Source of the DNA: Lactobacillales bacterium
GTDB lineage: Bacteria > Bacillota > Bacilli > Lactobacillales > Vagococcaceae
Assembly (NCBI GenBank): GCA_015655485.1
Contig: JAATEZ010000417.1
Location: 1-6,683 of the forward strand
Length of the DNA stretch: 6,683 bases
Direction of reading: 5' to 3'
Shown: piece by piece, positions 1 to 5,961 of the stretch
How positions within the stretch are numbered: position 1 is the stretch's first letter
Layout of the letters: each line of letters opens with the position of its first letter
Notes under the pieces: model-generated
The model's database searches: none
Seen by the model: the letters and a program-made list of their open reading frames with translations, nothing else
Told to the model about the DNA's origin: nothing
Translations under genes and position numbers: made by a program

Positions 1-173
1 CGATGGAACAGGCGGAGCAATGGTTTGTGGGGCTGAAATATTTAGGAAAAACGGCTCGCTTTGTACGATTTCCCAATGAAAATCATGAACTCAGCAGAAC
101 TGGCAGACCTAGTTCCAGAGAAATACGTTTGACAGAAATAATGAACTGGTTCAAAAAATATACCGATAGTTAA
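1..173 (+). CDS. S9-family serine peptidase (prolyl oligopeptidase / acylaminoacyl-peptidase type), C-terminal end only
   Basis: The reading frame is open from the window edge to TAA at 171-173 and gives the last ~56 residues of a protein that starts outside the window. The segment FPNENHELSRTGRP, preceded by a QAEQWFVGLKYLG stretch and followed by RLTEIMNWFKKY, matches the conserved C-terminus of S9 alpha/beta-hydrolase peptidases. In that family the His of the H-x-LSR-x-GRP motif (codon at 84-86) completes the Ser-Asp-His triad; the Ser and Asp would lie outside the window. Such enzymes hydrolyse short peptides or acylated N-terminal residues, usually in the cytoplasm. The gene converges on the IclR regulator with only 5 bases between stop codons, leaving no room for a private intergenic terminator. 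Its possible link to the peptide- or amide-related operon on the other side of the regulator is inference. The ATG at position 3 is internal, not a start. Confidence 0.85.
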   Translation, partial: MEQAEQWFVGLKYLGKTARFVRFPNENHELSRTGRPSSREIRLTEIMNWFKKYTDS

Positions 174-178
174 GTTGA

Positions 179-979
179 TCAAGTATGATCAGATTTTATT
201 TTTTCTTTGAAGAAACGATAGGCATTAAAGTTTAATTTATTTTCAGTCAGTACTTTAGAAATTTGATCTGCAGTAGTTTTCACTAATTGACCAATGCCGG
301 GGACCATTTCTATATCAGTGCGATAAATAGGTTTTGCTACAGTCACTGAGCCGATCACTAGTGATCCGGAAAAAATAGGGGCGGCGATCGCAGCGATATC
401 AGGAGTGATCAGTTCATAACTGACACACCAGCCTTTTTTTCTGACATGTTCCAGCTCTTTTTGAATTTTCTCAGGCGTCAAAAGGCTCGGATCGCGTAAG
501 GCTTTGAACGGTTCATTCAGTATTTTTTCAATTGTCTGGTCCGGTAAATGAGCTAGAATCGCCCAATAAGAGGCGCCTGAATAGAGTGGGAAAGTTTTGT
601 TCAGCGAGACCGCAAAGCTCACCTTATTTTCAGGCTTAAAGGCATCGATGTTCGTCGCTTCTAACAGATCCAGTTTTACTAAATAAACCGACTCGCCGGT
701 TTCAAGCATCAGACTATGGAGAAAAGGCTGAGTCAGCGTAGCGACATTATACTGATCATAAGCGATATAACTGAACAAGGCTAGTGCGGGTCCTATTTCA
801 TATTGTTTGGTCTCCTCTTTTTTTACTAAATAGAGATTGCTTGTAAATGTTTCTAAAATCCGATAAACATTTATTTGAGGGATGTTGAGCCGGCTCGCGA
901 TTTCGTGAGCAGTCCATTGTTTATGCTCTTCTGTAAAAAGATTTAAAACCATAATCGACTGGTTGAGTGTTTTTAGCAT
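179..979 (-). CDS. IclR-family transcriptional regulator
   Basis: This 266-residue protein has the usual length and two-domain layout of IclR regulators. An N-terminal winged helix-turn-helix (about residues 1-65) contains a W-T-A-H-E-I-A-S-R-L-N-I-P recognition segment followed by a V-Y-R-I-L-E-T helix. The C-terminal effector domain (about 75-255) has the typical ESVYLVKL, PLYSGASYWAILAHLP and GWCVSYELITPDIAAIAAPIF stretches. Family members bind small metabolites and repress or activate a neighbouring, often divergent, catabolic operon. Here the divergent operon begins at 1158, so control of the DUF1177-AroM-M29-like genes is the natural inference; no effector can be deduced. The ATG at 979 is preceded by AAAGGA at a slightly long spacing of 11 bases. 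A closer ATG in the leader is out of frame, so 979 is the supported start. Its 3' end nearly touches the convergent S9 peptidase gene. Confidence 0.92.
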   Translation of the reverse strand: MLKTLNQSIMVLNLFTEEHKQWTAHEIASRLNIPQINVYRILETFTSNLYLVKKEETKQYEIGPALALFSYIAYDQYNVATLTQPFLHSLMLETGESVYLVKLDLLEATNIDAFKPENKVSFAVSLNKTFPLYSGASYWAILAHLPDQTIEKILNEPFKALRDPSLLTPEKIQKELEHVRKKGWCVSYELITPDIAAIAAPIFSGSLVIGSVTVAKPIYRTDIEMVPGIGQLVKTTADQISKVLTENKLNFNAYRFFKEKIKSDHT

Positions 980-1157
980 GAATCAATCATTCCTTTACAA
1001 AAATTGGGAACAGCTGGACTAGAGAGGAAAACGAAATAGGTTGTTTTCGAAAGAGTCCATTAAAACGTTAAAGTTTATGTTATTAGTATAAGGGAAAATT
1101 CTGAATAAAGACAGTAGATTTATTTGTGGATCTAAATAAAAAATGGGTGGGATAGAT
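980..1157. promoter_or_regulatory. Divergent control region between the IclR gene and the DUF1177 operon
   Basis: This AT-rich stretch separates two divergent start codons, so it should hold both promoters and the IclR operator. A TATAAG at 1087-1092 is a reasonable -10 element for the operon, but no good -35 lies 16-18 bases upstream, which would fit an activator-dependent promoter. A small perfect palindrome, TTTCGAAA (1045-1052), and an AACGTT (1064-1069) are the only compact symmetric sites seen; either could belong to an operator, but neither is long enough to be convincing. The GGGTGGG at 1145-1151 is the ribosome binding site of the operon's first gene. Confidence 0.4.
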
Positions 1158-2099
1158 ATGGTATTAAAGCAAGTGTTAGAAGTATTAGAGGTAATAGATG
1201 ATCCAAAAGCAAGCGGAGTTGTGATCGAAAAACTTTTTTCGCCATATAAAAAGGTCAGTGTTAGTTCTGTTGAAGTTCATGGAGAAGAAGGGAAGACTGA
1301 TTTTGTCAAGATAGTTATTCCTGGAAGCAATGGGAAATTGAGTGGCGGTAATGCACCTACTCTAGGTGTAATTGGGCGTTTAGGCGGTATCGGAGCTCGA
1401 CCGGCACGTATTGGCATGGTATCCGATGCAGACGGAGCTGTCGCCGCTGTTTCTGTTGCATTGAAATTAGCTGATATGCTGGAAAAAGGTGATCAGCTGG
1501 CTGGGGATGTCATTGTGACAACACATATTTGTCCGGATGCTCCGACTGAACCGCATCACCCAGTCGATTTTATGGGATCTCCGGTCGATATTTTAACAAT
1601 GAATCAACATGAAGTTTATCCGGAAATGGACGCGGTCCTTTCTATTGATACGACTAAAGGAAATAAAGTGATCAATTATAAAGGGATCGCGATTTCGCCA
1701 ACAGTCAAAGAAGGGTATATTCTTAAAATAAGCGACGATCTAATGCGTGTTTTAGAAATGAGTACCGGTGATTTAACGCAGACTTTTCCAATCACGACAC
1801 AAGATATTACTCCGTATGGCAATGATGTTTATCATATAAATTCTATTCTTCAGCCGGCTGTGGCGACCAAAGCTCCAGTTGTAGGCGTAGCGATCACTAC
1901 GATCAGCGCAGTTCCTGGATGCGGTACGGGAGCCAGTCATGAAATGGATATCGCAGCTGCGGCCAGATTTTCAATTGAAGTGGCCAAAGAATTTTCGCAA
2001 GGACTTTGCCATTTTTACGATGCAAATGAGTTTGAGCATCTGGTACAATTGTACGGAAATTTGACAGTTTTACAAACTTTGGGAAAAAATGATGAATGA
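1158..2099 (+). CDS. DUF1177-family protein, first gene of the operon
   Basis: The protein (313 residues from this start) matches the uncharacterised DUF1177 family as I recall it. Supporting motifs are the N-terminal VLKQVLEVLEVIDDP, a central TTHICPDAPTEPHHPVDFMG segment rich in His, Cys, Asp and Pro, NQHEVYP, and a C-terminal GCGTGASHEMDIAAAARF. The conserved His/Asp/Cys cluster suggests a metal site or enzymatic role, but no reaction is established to my knowledge. No signal peptide or membrane segment is seen, so it should be cytoplasmic. I prefer ATG 1158 over the in-frame ATG 1143: GGGTGGG sits 6 bases before 1158, nothing resembling a ribosome binding site precedes 1143, and the family motif begins right after 1158. 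Starting at 1143 would add five residues. The 3' end overlaps the AroM-family gene by 11 bases, implying translational coupling. The divergent IclR protein probably controls it. Confidence 0.88.
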   Translation: MVLKQVLEVLEVIDDPKASGVVIEKLFSPYKKVSVSSVEVHGEEGKTDFVKIVIPGSNGKLSGGNAPTLGVIGRLGGIGARPARIGMVSDADGAVAAVSVALKLADMLEKGDQLAGDVIVTTHICPDAPTEPHHPVDFMGSPVDILTMNQHEVYPEMDAVLSIDTTKGNKVINYKGIAISPTVKEGYILKISDDLMRVLEMSTGDLTQTFPITTQDITPYGNDVYHINSILQPAVATKAPVVGVAITTISAVPGCGTGASHEMDIAAAARFSIEVAKEFSQGLCHFYDANEFEHLVQLYGNLTVLQTLGKNDE

Positions 2100-2766
2100 A
2101 AAAATCGGGATCATCACAATTGGGGAATCGCCTCGAACGGATGTTATGGAAATGGTGCACTTGATCGCTCCACGACTTGAAATTTTCCACACAGGTGTTC
2201 TGGATGGTCTGAATGCATCGGAGATCCAGGCGCTGGCTCCGCTATCAGCACACGACTACGTACTAACTTCTAGAAAAAAAGACGGCTCTGCTGTCGTGAT
2301 GTCGCGCGAGTCCATCATCCCTATTTTGGAACGCCGTATTATAGAAGCAGAAGCGGCGGGCTGCGGGGTGATCTGGCTGCTTTGTACTGGAGAATTTCCC
2401 GAACTCCATTCAAAAGTTTTGCTGATCGAGCCGGACAAAATACTGGCTGGTTTTTTAAAAAATTTAAATCAGGGACAATATAAGTTAGGTGTATTGGTGC
2501 CTCTTGTTGCTCAATTAGAAGAAAGCAAACAGAAATTTTCTGAGATCCGGAAAGTGGTCGCGACGTATTTATCGCCTTATGAAGAACATACGCCAGAGAA
2601 ATTGGAACAAGTCAAAGCTTTCTTTTTAAAAGAACAATGTGATCTCATTTTACTTGACTGTATGGGATATAATAGGAAAATGAAAGAATATTTGCACAAA
2701 GCAACCTCAGGCAAAGTGATTTTGCCTAATCAATGGATCGCGACAATGATCCGGCATTTTTATTAA
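2089..2766 (+). CDS. AroM-family protein
   Basis: At 225 residues the protein has the length of the AroM family. It opens with the family signature KIGIITIGESPRTDV and carries LLCTGEFPEL near residue 100. The C-terminal LILLDCMGYN segment recalls the second Cys region of Asp/Glu/hydantoin racemases, to which AroM proteins are thought to be structurally related; the two Cys residues (in LLCTGE and LDCMGY) sit where that superfamily places its catalytic pair. The E. coli namesake lies near aroL, but its biochemical role is unknown and nothing here points to aromatic amino-acid synthesis. The gene overlaps the DUF1177 stop by 11 bases, with two adjacent ATGs (2089 and 2092) and only a weak GGGA upstream, so translation is probably coupled to the upstream gene. 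Position between DUF1177 and an aminopeptidase-like gene suggests a racemase or isomerase-like step in the same pathway (inference). Confidence 0.9.
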   Translation: MMNEKIGIITIGESPRTDVMEMVHLIAPRLEIFHTGVLDGLNASEIQALAPLSAHDYVLTSRKKDGSAVVMSRESIIPILERRIIEAEAAGCGVIWLLCTGEFPELHSKVLLIEPDKILAGFLKNLNQGQYKLGVLVPLVAQLEESKQKFSEIRKVVATYLSPYEEHTPEKLEQVKAFFLKEQCDLILLDCMGYNRKMKEYLHKATSGKVILPNQWIATMIRHFY

Positions 2767-2778
2767 GGAGCTTAGATA

Positions 2779-3738
2779 ATGACAGCAGATTATATTACCA
2801 TCAGCAAAAATCTTTTGCTCAATAATATGGGAGCAAAAGAGAATGAAACGATTTTGATTCTTTGTGATGAAAGTAAAGTTGAACTGGCCGAGTTTATGCA
2901 CAAAGCGGCCCGGGAAATTTCTGATCACGTATTTTTGCTTTGTTTTCCGACAGCTGAAAAATCAGGGACAGAACCTCCAGAGCTGGCAGCTATAGCAATG
3001 ACTCTGGCAGATGTCGTCGTGGTGTTGACTGAGCATTCTATCACGCATACGAAGGCTAAAAAAAATGCCTGTGCAAAGGGCGTGAGAGTGGCTACGATGC
3101 CGGGGATCACTAAAGATATGTTTAGTTTTGGGGCTATCACTGCGGATTATAAAAAAGTAGTTGAGCTGACTGAAACCTTGGTCAACAAATTGACAGCCGG
3201 GAAATATGTTACCATCAGCAAAAGTGATCGTGAATTAAGTTTTTCCATCGAAAAGCGTTTGGGGATATCAAGTACCGGGATCTATAAAAATAAAGGAGAA
3301 TCGGGCAATCTGCCTTCCGGCGAAGCCTATATCGCTCCAGTAGAAGGAAGTGCAGAAGGCACTATGCTAGTGGACGGCTCTTTTGTGGGGGCAGGAAAAT
3401 TATCTGAACCCATGCTTTTAACGATAAGACGGGGTCGTTTAGTTGATGCATCTGGAAAAGAAGGATCTGAGATACTGGCTCTGCTGGGATCCGGCGAAGG
3501 ACGAACCTTAGCTGAATTTGGGATTGGCACAAATGAAAAAGCACGGCTGACAGGGAATGTTTTAGAAGATGAGAAAATTTATGGGACTGTCCATCTGGCT
3601 TTTGGCAGCAATGCTACTTTTGGCGGAAAAACCAATGCCGGCGTTCATCTCGACGGAGTCATTATGGCACCGACTTTTTCGATTGATGACCAGTTGATCA
3701 TGAAAGCCGGCAAGTTGCTCGATTCTGCCAAGTATTAA
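2779..3738 (+). CDS. M29/NicX-like metal-dependent aminopeptidase-family protein
   Basis: The 319-residue product resembles the leucyl-aminopeptidase-like branch of the M29 (AmpS/PepS) and NicX superfamily. An N-terminal Rossmann-like region carries ILILCDESK, LLCFPTAEKSGTEPP and VVVLTEHSITHTKA. A C-terminal domain contains NLPSGEAYIAPVEGSAEGT and then GTVHLAFGSN and HLDGVIMAPT. Acidic residues in the GEAYIAPVEG block and the H-x-D pair (about His290 and Asp292) are in positions expected for metal ligands. M29 enzymes remove N-terminal amino acids from peptides, whereas NicX-type relatives open a pyridine ring, so substrate class cannot be fixed by family alone. It is shorter than classical M29 peptidases (about 400 residues), as usual for this branch. 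AAGGAG eight bases before ATG 2779 is a strong ribosome binding site, 12 bases after the AroM-family stop, making this the third gene of the operon. No signal peptide is seen. Confidence 0.82.
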   Translation: MTADYITISKNLLLNNMGAKENETILILCDESKVELAEFMHKAAREISDHVFLLCFPTAEKSGTEPPELAAIAMTLADVVVVLTEHSITHTKAKKNACAKGVRVATMPGITKDMFSFGAITADYKKVVELTETLVNKLTAGKYVTISKSDRELSFSIEKRLGISSTGIYKNKGESGNLPSGEAYIAPVEGSAEGTMLVDGSFVGAGKLSEPMLLTIRRGRLVDASGKEGSEILALLGSGEGRTLAEFGIGTNEKARLTGNVLEDEKIYGTVHLAFGSNATFGGKTNAGVHLDGVIMAPTFSIDDQLIMKAGKLLDSAKY

Positions 3739-3788
3739 ATAAAAAATGGGGTATAAATTGTTATATTTCTTACATTCATTTTTTATTT
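3737..3788 (+). terminator. AT-rich 12-bp inverted repeat after the operon, possible terminator
   Basis: AAATAAAAAATG (3737-3748) and its exact complement CATTTTTTATTT (3777-3788) could form a 12-bp stem with a 28-base loop, starting at the stop codon of the aminopeptidase-like gene and ending in a T-rich run. The stem is nearly all A-T and the loop is long, so it is a weak intrinsic terminator at best. Its position at the end of a three-gene operon is the main support. Confidence 0.3.
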
Positions 3789-3808
3789 TAATATCTTGAT
3801 TCTATTTT

Positions 3809-4549
3809 GATCAGAATGAAGATCAGTATAATTGGCGCAAATTTCTTCTGGAAGTAAGTCGTTTCGCTAGTTCAAAAATCCATTGTCCTACCTCGACCAC
3901 TCAGCATTTACGTGTTTTCATTGTGGATAATTCCAGCTGCCGAAGCCGTAAACGAGTGGATCGTCTTGCTTGGCCATTTGACCATGCCCGTAAAAATCAT
4001 ATAAAGGATTTCGAATATTGATCCTTGGTTCTTCTGATGGTTGCAGTTTCATTCCAACTGATTCTACGTTCCTATCAATTAAAAAACAACTGGAACAACA
4101 TTCTATCAATAAGCGCACCTCTTATGACGATCAGCCAATGATCCACTGAACATTGAAGTCGTCCATCATAGTAGAATTATCTCCACTATTTCTTCGCAAC
4201 TAGCCAATGGAACTCCGATTAAAATCGTTTTTTTCAAAAATAAAAATAAGCGAAGTGAATGGCTGACCATTCTGACGACAGGTACCAGTTTATCTACAAA
4301 AGAAATTGTGAAAACTTATAGCATTCGCCGGGACATCATAACTTTTTTCAAGGCGACAAAATCGTTTCTTCATCTTTCTAAAGAAACTCAGAGCCGCAAC
4401 TACAATGCGCTTATTTGCCATACAACTTTGGTCTTCATACGTTATATCTTTCTTAGGCAGCCTGTCCAACAGATGATCACGCTCTCAGTGGCCTTTTTGC
4501 TTTTACACAATTATATGGACTTTATCTTAATTTATTTTCTTTATTTTAA
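3809..4549 (+). pseudogene. Decayed IS4-type DDE transposase (insertion-sequence remnant)
   Basis: No intact gene exists here, but a transposase can be read through four frame segments. Segment one (3809-4020) gives QYNWRKFLLEVS, then FIVDNSSCRSRKRVDRLAWPFDH, matching the first catalytic-Asp region (I-D-D-S plus VFDH) of IS4-group enzymes with the second Asp changed to Asn. Segment two (about 4006-4149) gives FRILILGSSDGCSFIP and ends at TGA. Segment three (about 4150-4470) gives NGTPIKIVFFKNKN, RRDIITFFKATKSFL and SRNYNALICHTTLVF, corresponding to the conserved R-W-D-I-E-V-F-F-K and HTT-VF-RY region, where the catalytic Glu appears replaced by Ile. Segment four (4472-4549) gives DDHALSGLF and stops at TAA. 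The N-terminus is missing, and so is the middle block that should carry the second catalytic Asp. It is inactive. No terminal inverted repeats or target duplication could be confidently identified. It separates the metabolic operon from the AT-rich Rgg region. Confidence 0.8.
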
Positions 4550-4585
4550 AAAAAGTGTCAAACTGGTTGTTCAAAATGTCCAGTT
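4548..4585 (-). terminator. Probable intrinsic terminator of the Rgg-type gene
   Basis: Read on the minus strand, AACTGG and CCAGTT form a 6-bp stem with a 13-base loop, followed after a short spacer by seven T residues (the A run at 4548-4554 on the plus strand). It begins 15 bases past the stop codon of the minus-strand regulator, the expected place. The six-base gap between stem and T run and the modest stem keep confidence moderate. Confidence 0.45.
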
Positions 4586-4600
4586 CCTTCTAAACATACT

Positions 4601-5386
4601 TTATATCCTCTTTATGTTGGTTTCAATAGCATCAACTAAACCTTGGCACATCATTTTTAATGAATCCAACTCAAGAAAATCAAGGAAATCAATACATTTC
4701 AAAATATTTTTCTCCCCATTGGAATCACCTAATATTAATAATTTTATTCCTGAAAAAAGTTTTAATAAAAATTGTTCATATAACTGGTCTTCTCGAAGTT
4801 TATAATTTTCAAGAAGATCGATATATTTTATGGTTTCAGAATAATCTAAGTGTTTACAAAATGTGATAACAACATTAACAATAAGCCTGAAACTTTCACT
4901 AGCATAAGGGTTTAAATCATTAAATTTATCAAGACTAGCAATTGCTCTGGATAATATGACTTGTATAGCCTCCAGATTGAAGAAAAAAAGACAATTATTA
5001 AACAAAACAAGTTCATAGCGTGTCCAGGTTTCTACAGAAATTAAGTATTTGTAAAGATCTGTTTGAGTGATATCCATGTCAATATGATTTAATCGATTCA
5101 TTAAAACAGTTACTAGGCTTGCCATATGGCAATAAAAAATATCGGATTTTTCAATATAACTTGTCTCACAGGAAGTTTTCAAATACTTGAGCTCATCAAT
5201 ATTTTTACCCTCAAATGCATTTTTAATCCGAATCAGAAAATCTTTTTCTTCAGAATTTGAGTATCCATTACTTATAAACTGAATTTCTGATAATTCTATA
5301 TGCAGCCGGCTTAATATATCAATTAAGTGAGTACTATATACATCTGTTTTACCCTTAGTATATCTATTAAATGTTGATCTAGACAT
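4601..5386 (-). CDS. Rgg/GadR/MutR-family transcriptional regulator, N-terminally disrupted
   Basis: From the first available ATG (5386) the protein is 261 residues. It starts inside a Cro/C1-type helix-turn-helix (MSRSTFNRYTKGKTDV), followed by a long all-helical region (about 45-261) like the peptide-binding TPR-type repeats of Rgg proteins. Family members are typically 280-300 residues, so this start is about 25 short. The missing part exists upstream in the same frame: 23 sense codons including YEAIAQARKNKN, a normal Rgg opening, lead back to TTG 5461 with GGAG five bases before it, but codon 2 is TAA (5458-5456). No ATG, GTG or other TTG lies between, and ATG 5386 has no ribosome binding site. 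The gene is therefore either inactivated by a nonsense mutation or makes a product lacking the first HTH helix. Rgg regulators usually control adjacent bacteriocin, lantibiotic or peptide-pheromone genes, fitting the divergent region to the right. The codons are AT-rich compared with the metabolic operon. Confidence 0.8.
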   Translation of the reverse strand: MSRSTFNRYTKGKTDVYSTHLIDILSRLHIELSEIQFISNGYSNSEEKDFLIRIKNAFEGKNIDELKYLKTSCETSYIEKSDIFYCHMASLVTVLMNRLNHIDMDITQTDLYKYLISVETWTRYELVLFNNCLFFFNLEAIQVILSRAIASLDKFNDLNPYASESFRLIVNVVITFCKHLDYSETIKYIDLLENYKLREDQLYEQFLLKLFSGIKLLILGDSNGEKNILKCIDFLDFLELDSLKMMCQGLVDAIETNIKRI

Positions 5387-5470
5387 ATTCTGACTAATTA
5401 CATCATTTACTTTTATATTTTTATTTTTTCTTGCCTGTGCAATTGCTTCGTATATTTACAATTTCTCTCC
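5387..5470 (-). pseudogene. Upstream codons and ribosome binding site of the Rgg-type gene, with TAA at codon 2
   Basis: On the minus strand a GGAG (5470-5467) precedes TTG (5461-5459) by 5 bases; a G-rich run (GGGGG) lies further upstream. The TTG is followed directly by TAA (5458-5456) and then by 23 in-frame sense codons encoding the first part of the helix-turn-helix, which join the open frame at ATG 5386. A single substitution in the TAA would restore a full-length product of 286 residues. Confidence 0.6.
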
Positions 5471-5491
5471 AACCCCCTTTTTAATATATTA

Positions 5492-5500
5492 ATAATATCA
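5492..5500 (-). promoter_or_regulatory. Extended -10 promoter for the Rgg-type gene
   Basis: The minus strand reads TGATATTAT here, an extended -10 element (TG-N-TATTAT, five of six matches to TATAAT). It lies about 30 bases upstream of the TTG start and its ribosome binding site. The region 17 bases further upstream (TGTCAA) is only a weak -35, which the extended -10 could compensate. Confidence 0.45.
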
Positions 5501-5514
5501 CAAACGTTTCTTTC

Positions 5515-5544
5515 TTGACACATTAGACTCTACTCTGCAATATT
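5515..5544 (+). promoter_or_regulatory. Plus-strand promoter divergent from the Rgg-type gene
   Basis: A perfect TTGACA (5515-5520) is followed after 18 bases by AATATT (5539-5544), which has a TG extension (TGC immediately before it). Transcription would start near 5551, directly ahead of the hairpin at 5558-5593 and the small hydrophobic ORF at 5603. It overlaps the upstream side of the minus-strand regulator promoter, as expected for a regulator and its divergent target. Confidence 0.5.
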
Positions 5545-5557
5545 TCTCAAAAAAAGT

Positions 5558-5593
5558 CCCCAATCAAATTAAAATGAAAAAAAGTGATTGGGG
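5558..5593. promoter_or_regulatory. Inverted repeat that hides a G-rich ribosome binding site; minus-strand terminator-like
   Basis: CCCCAATCA (5558-5566) is the exact complement of TGATTGGGG (5585-5593), a 9-bp stem with an 18-base loop. On a plus-strand RNA started near 5551, the right arm overlaps the G run (5590-5596) that serves as ribosome binding site for ATG 5603, so folding would block translation. On the minus strand the same stem is followed by A, C and seven T residues (A run 5549-5555), the signature of an intrinsic terminator that would stop transcripts approaching the Rgg-type gene from the right. Either or both roles are possible. Confidence 0.5.
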
Positions 5594-5602
5594 GGGAAGA
5601 AT

Positions 5603-5714
5603 ATGTGGGAGTTTTTAATTTTTCTACTTCTATAATCTGTTTAAGAATTTTGTTGGCGATTTAAAATCTATGTATTTGAAAGGGTGGATGTTAAATGGGC
5701 TTATTTTTCAATAA
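5603..5714 (+). pseudogene. Short hydrophobic ORF MWEFLIFLLL, or 5' end of a frameshifted small membrane-protein gene
   Basis: ATG 5603 lies six bases after a run of seven G residues (5590-5596) and opens a 10-codon ORF, MWEFLIFLLL, ending at TAA 5633-5635. As it stands this is a very short hydrophobic peptide gene divergent from an Rgg-type regulator, the typical position of SHP-type pheromone genes; it is shorter than known SHP precursors and has no basic N-terminus. Alternatively, one frame shift near 5626-5633 continues the protein as YNLFKNFVGDLKSMYLKGWM and onward to TAA at 5712-5714, making a small membrane protein of about 36 residues whose end overlaps the next gene's start at 5695, a normal coupled-operon layout. 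The ribosome binding site context (TGATTGG-x-GGG) resembles that of the partial gene at 6614, also a hydrophobic small protein, supporting the relic reading. I cannot decide between the two. Confidence 0.4.
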
Positions 5715-5845
5715 TAGGAAAATTCAAAAAAATCAGAGAAACAACAAGAGATAATTGAAGTTTTAGAGTTAGCTAAAACTGGAAGACTTTAGGCAATGGC
5801 TGGAAAGACGAAGGTAATTGTCCTAGCTGTGGCGAAAATCACTAG
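5695..5845 (+). pseudogene. Broken small gene with a CPSCG zinc-ribbon-like C-terminus
   Basis: ATG 5695 follows AAAGGGTGG at good spacing and begins MGLFFNNR, but that frame stops at 5752-5754 after 19 codons. A shift in the A-rich stretch near 5717-5730 gives KQQEIIEVLELAKTGRL in the next frame, ending at TAG 5790-5792. A second shift there gives GNGWKDEGNCPSCGENH, ending at TAG 5843-5845. Joined, these make a coherent protein of about 50 residues: a short basic N-terminus, an amphipathic helix, and a C-x-x-C knuckle. I do not recognise the family. Because each segment reads as sensible protein only in its own frame, this looks like a recently decayed gene rather than noise. It lies in a possible two-gene module with the preceding hydrophobic ORF and just upstream of the intact secreted-protein gene. 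Confidence 0.5.
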
Positions 5846-5891
5846 ATAATTTGATTTTGTTTCAAAGTTTCAATAAATTAACAAATTTTTC

Positions 5892-5900
5892 TGCTATACT
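5892..5900 (+). promoter_or_regulatory. Extended -10 promoter upstream of the secreted-protein gene
   Basis: TGCTATACT is an extended -10 element (TG-N-TATACT, five of six matches to TATAAT). No good -35 is at the proper distance. A tandem 8-base direct repeat, GTTTCAAA then GTTTCAAT (5859-5874), lies just upstream and could be an activator site. A transcript would begin near 5907 and give a leader of about 125 bases before ATG 6033. Confidence 0.45.
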
Positions 5901-5916
5901 TTAAGGAGGAATGTTC

Positions 5917-5940
5917 GTGAAAGAAAAATGGATAAAATAA
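5917..5940 (+). CDS. Possible 7-codon leader ORF (GTG start)
   Basis: AAGGAGG (5903-5909), the most canonical ribosome binding site in this window, precedes GTG 5917 by 7 bases; the ORF encodes VKEKWIK (first residue Met when initiated) and stops at TAA 5938-5940. ATG 5911 is in the same frame but too close to the site. So good a site on so short an ORF suggests a leader peptide or the start of a decayed gene: reading past the TAA, the frame stays open for 14 more codons to TAG at 5983-5985. No function is assigned. Confidence 0.25.
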   Translation: MKEKWIK

Positions 5941-5961
5941 TTTGAGCAAATAATATATAAA

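Noticed and set aside
1045..1052. TTTCGAAA palindrome as the IclR operator
   Set aside because: Eight bases of symmetry occur easily by chance in AT-rich DNA and no second copy or longer symmetry was seen, so it is only mentioned within the control region.
1143..1157. Upstream ATG 1143 as the start of the DUF1177 protein
   Set aside because: The codons between 1143 and 1158 themselves form the ribosome binding site for ATG 1158, and no site precedes 1143.
1903..2190. Minus-strand open frame of 95 codons across the DUF1177/AroM junction
   Set aside because: It lies opposite two well-supported conserved genes and has no ribosome binding site or recognisable motif, so it is a shadow frame. The same reasoning removes the other short minus-strand frames in 2256-3544.
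3918..4118. Minus-strand open frame of 66 codons within the transposase relic
   Set aside because: It is antisense to the readable transposase segments and has no independent support.
4308..4805. A 165-codon plus-strand open frame starting at GTG 4308
   Set aside because: Its first part is the readable C-terminal segment of the transposase relic; the rest runs antisense into the Rgg-type gene and has no ribosome binding site or protein character of its own.
4660..4866. Plus-strand open frame of 68 codons
   Set aside because: It is antisense to the Rgg-type coding sequence, which has clear family character.
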